From Peptococcaceae bacterium (GTDB lineage Bacteria; Bacillota; Peptococcia; Peptococcales; Peptococcaceae): a DNA stretch of 9,400 nucleotides. The position numbers and the translations under genes were made by a program. Below are positions 7,902-9,400 of this stretch, one piece after another (positions within the stretch are counted from its first letter, which is position 1; every line of letters starts with the position of its first letter). Location: assembly GCA_017532485.1 (NCBI GenBank), contig JAFXJE010000113.1, positions 1 to 9,400 on the forward strand, read 5' to 3'. The notes beneath the pieces are model-generated. The model was not told the DNA's origin and made no database searches. It saw nothing but the letters and a program-made list of their open reading frames with translations.

Positions 7902-8879
7902 ATGTTTCCACAAACAAGAATGCGGAGATACAGAAACAGCGAAAATTTACGCAGCATGGTTAGAGAAAGTAGACTTCATGTCGAGCAACTGATTTATCCG
8001 TTGTTTGTTATTGAAGGTGAACAAATTAAAAATCCAATAGATTCTATGCCAGGGGTTTATCAATTTTCTTTAGATAATGTTTTGGCAGAAGTAGAAAGAG
8101 CAGTTCAAGCAGGGATAAAAAGTCTCTTGCTCTTTGGTATTCCGGCAGCGAAAGATGCTGTTGGGACAGGAGCTTATGCAGAAGACGGTATAGTCCAAAA
8201 AGCTTTGCGTTTAATTAGGGAAAATTATCCTGATTTAGTGCTGATTGCAGATTGTTGCTTATGCGAATATACCGACCATGGTCATTGTGGTGTCCTTGTC
8301 GATGATTATGTTGAAAATGACCCAACTTTAAATTTGTTAGCTAAAACAGCAGTATCCCAAGCCAGAGCTGGGGCAGATATTATTGCACCGTCTGACATGA
8401 TGGACGGGCGTGTAGGTGCTATCCGTCGTGCTTTAGATGAAAATGGCTTTAAAAATGTAGCTGTTATGTCTTATGCAGCGAAATACGCATCTTCTTTCTA
8501 TGGACCTTTCCGTGATGCAGCGGGTTCTGCACCACAGTTTGGTGATAGAAAGACTTATCAGATGGACCCTGCCTGCAGTGTGCGTCAAGCTATGGCTGAA
8601 ACAGAACTTGATGTGATGGAAGGTGCCGATTATATCATTGTTAAGCCAGCATTAGCCTATATGGATATCATTACTAAGACAAGAGCTTCTTTCTATCAAC
8701 CAGTAGTAGCTTATAATGTCAGTGGTGAATACTCTATGGTTAAAGCTGCAGCTATGCAAGGCTGGATTGATGAGAAAAAGATTGTTATGGAAATTATGAC
8801 TGGTTTTATTCGTTCCGGCAGTGATTTGATTATTACTTATCATGCTGTTGATGTAGCAAATTGGTTAAAGGAACAATAA
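7902..8879 (+). CDS. hemB: Delta-aminolevulinic acid dehydratase (porphobilinogen synthase)
   Basis: It joins two 5-aminolevulinates into porphobilinogen. It has 325 residues, full length. The N-terminal arm is RMRRYRNSENLR. The zinc cysteines stand in DCCLCEYTDHGHCG (residues 117-130): Cys119, Cys121 and Cys129, with an additional Cys118 in a position usually held by Val or Thr. This marks it as the Zn-dependent type rather than the aspartate-rich Mg type. MSYAAKYASSFYGPFRDA holds one Schiff-base lysine (Lys194), and IIVKPALAYMD the other (Lys248). The ATG stands 15 bases after the cobA-hemD stop, with AGAGGGG at 7887-7893 as ribosome site. It follows the same operon, and the next gene starts 17 bases after its stop. 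Confidence 0.97.
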   Translation: MFPQTRMRRYRNSENLRSMVRESRLHVEQLIYPLFVIEGEQIKNPIDSMPGVYQFSLDNVLAEVERAVQAGIKSLLLFGIPAAKDAVGTGAYAEDGIVQKALRLIRENYPDLVLIADCCLCEYTDHGHCGVLVDDYVENDPTLNLLAKTAVSQARAGADIIAPSDMMDGRVGAIRRALDENGFKNVAVMSYAAKYASSFYGPFRDAAGSAPQFGDRKTYQMDPACSVRQAMAETELDVMEGADYIIVKPALAYMDIITKTRASFYQPVVAYNVSGEYSMVKAAAMQGWIDEKKIVMEIMTGFIRSGSDLIITYHAVDVANWLKEQ

Positions 8880-8896
8880 GCAAAGGGGATGGGAAA

Positions 8897-9400
8897 ATGA
8901 ATTTTGAACAGTCACAACAAATGTTTGCCGAGGCACAAAAATCAATTCCCGGTGGGGTAAACAGCCCTGTGCGTGCCTTTCAAGCCGTAGGAGACTACCC
9001 TGTCTTTATTCAAAAGGGTAAGGGCTCTAAAATTATTGACGTTGACGGTAATGAATATATTGATTAAATTAGCTCTTGGGGGCCATTATTGTTAGGTCAT
9101 GGCAATGAAAACATTAAAGAAGCTATCAAAGAAGCTTTAGAAGATGGCACTACTTTTGGAGCACCGACTAAATTAGAAATTGAAATGGCTGAAATGGTTA
9201 TTGCGGCTGTACCTTCTATCGAAATGGTGCGCATGGTTAATTCTGGTACAGAAGCAACTATGAGTGCTATTCGTTTAGCAAGAGGTTATACAAAGCGTAA
9301 TAAATTAATTAAATTTGAAGGCTGCTATCATGGTCATGCTGACCATTTGTTAATCAAAGCAGGTTCCGGTGCTATGACTTTCGGCGTACCATCAAGTCCA
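8897..9400 (+). pseudogene. hemL: Glutamate-1-semialdehyde 2,1-aminomutase, interrupted by an in-frame TAA and cut by the window edge
   Basis: HemL is a PLP enzyme converting glutamate-1-semialdehyde to 5-aminolevulinate. ATG 8897 follows AAGGGG (8883-8888) by eight bases and gives the family N-terminus: PGGVNSPVRAF at residues 18-28 and DVDGNEYID at 48-56. Codon 57 (9065-9067) is TAA where relatives have Tyr (DY-I-x-SWGP). Without any frame change the sequence then continues as ISSWGPLLLGH, FGAPTKLE, the PLP-phosphate motif NSGTEATMSAIRLARG (115-130) and FEGCYHGHAD (140-149), open to base 9400. The active-site lysine would lie beyond the window. One T-to-A change would explain the stop. Good conservation after it argues for a very recent mutation or a sequence error, so the gene may be intact in reality. 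The nearest clear in-frame ATG after the stop (9185) would lose 96 residues and is unlikely to give an active enzyme. Confidence 0.85.

Noticed and set aside
9065..9067. Stop-codon recoding or programmed readthrough at the hemL TAA.
   Set aside because: TAA ends most other genes in this window and no stimulatory structure is evident after it. A point mutation or sequence error is simpler.

Overview
The window reads as chromosomal housekeeping DNA from an AT-rich, low-GC Gram-positive-type bacterium (Bacillota). Negativicutes or a related Clostridia-like lineage seems most likely. That rests on the gene order sirC-type, hemA, hemC, cobA-hemD fusion, hemB, hemL, on strong GGAGG-type Shine-Dalgarno sites, and on a HepS/HepT-like prenyl synthase pair. 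The lineage is an inference, since no rRNA or other direct marker is present. All genes lie on the + strand and are tightly packed. I see no mobile element, tRNA, rRNA or CRISPR array.

Left part (1-1805): the 3' part of a FAD-dependent dehydrogenase-like protein, cut by the window edge, is followed 4 bases later by a small YraN/UPF0102 nuclease-fold protein. A 120-base AT-rich gap (1806-1925) then separates this unit from the main one. The gap holds a good extended -10 promoter candidate at 1878-1886 and a clear Shine-Dalgarno site at 1917-1922.

Main unit (1926 to the right edge): a HepS-like non-catalytic prenyl synthase subunit comes first, then a catalytic long-chain polyprenyl diphosphate synthase (HepT-like). 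Six tetrapyrrole genes follow: precorrin-2 dehydrogenase/ferrochelatase, hemA, hemC, a cobA-hemD fusion, hemB and hemL. Several of these overlap (19, 8 and 1 bases), which suggests translational coupling. Together the tetrapyrrole genes would run from glutamyl-tRNA through 5-aminolevulinate, porphobilinogen, hydroxymethylbilane and uroporphyrinogen III to precorrin-2 and sirohydrochlorin/siroheme, the branch that also feeds corrinoids. No hemE or later protoheme gene is in view.

The most striking anomaly is in hemL. Codon 57 is an in-frame TAA where the family normally has Tyr, while the frame stays open and well conserved on both sides to the window end. This is either a fresh nonsense mutation in a gene needed for 5-aminolevulinate synthesis or a sequencing/assembly error. 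The other point of interest is the HepS-like protein, which looks like a decayed relative of its neighbour without either aspartate-rich motif. I did not find a wholly undescribed system; most of the window is ordinary biosynthetic DNA.
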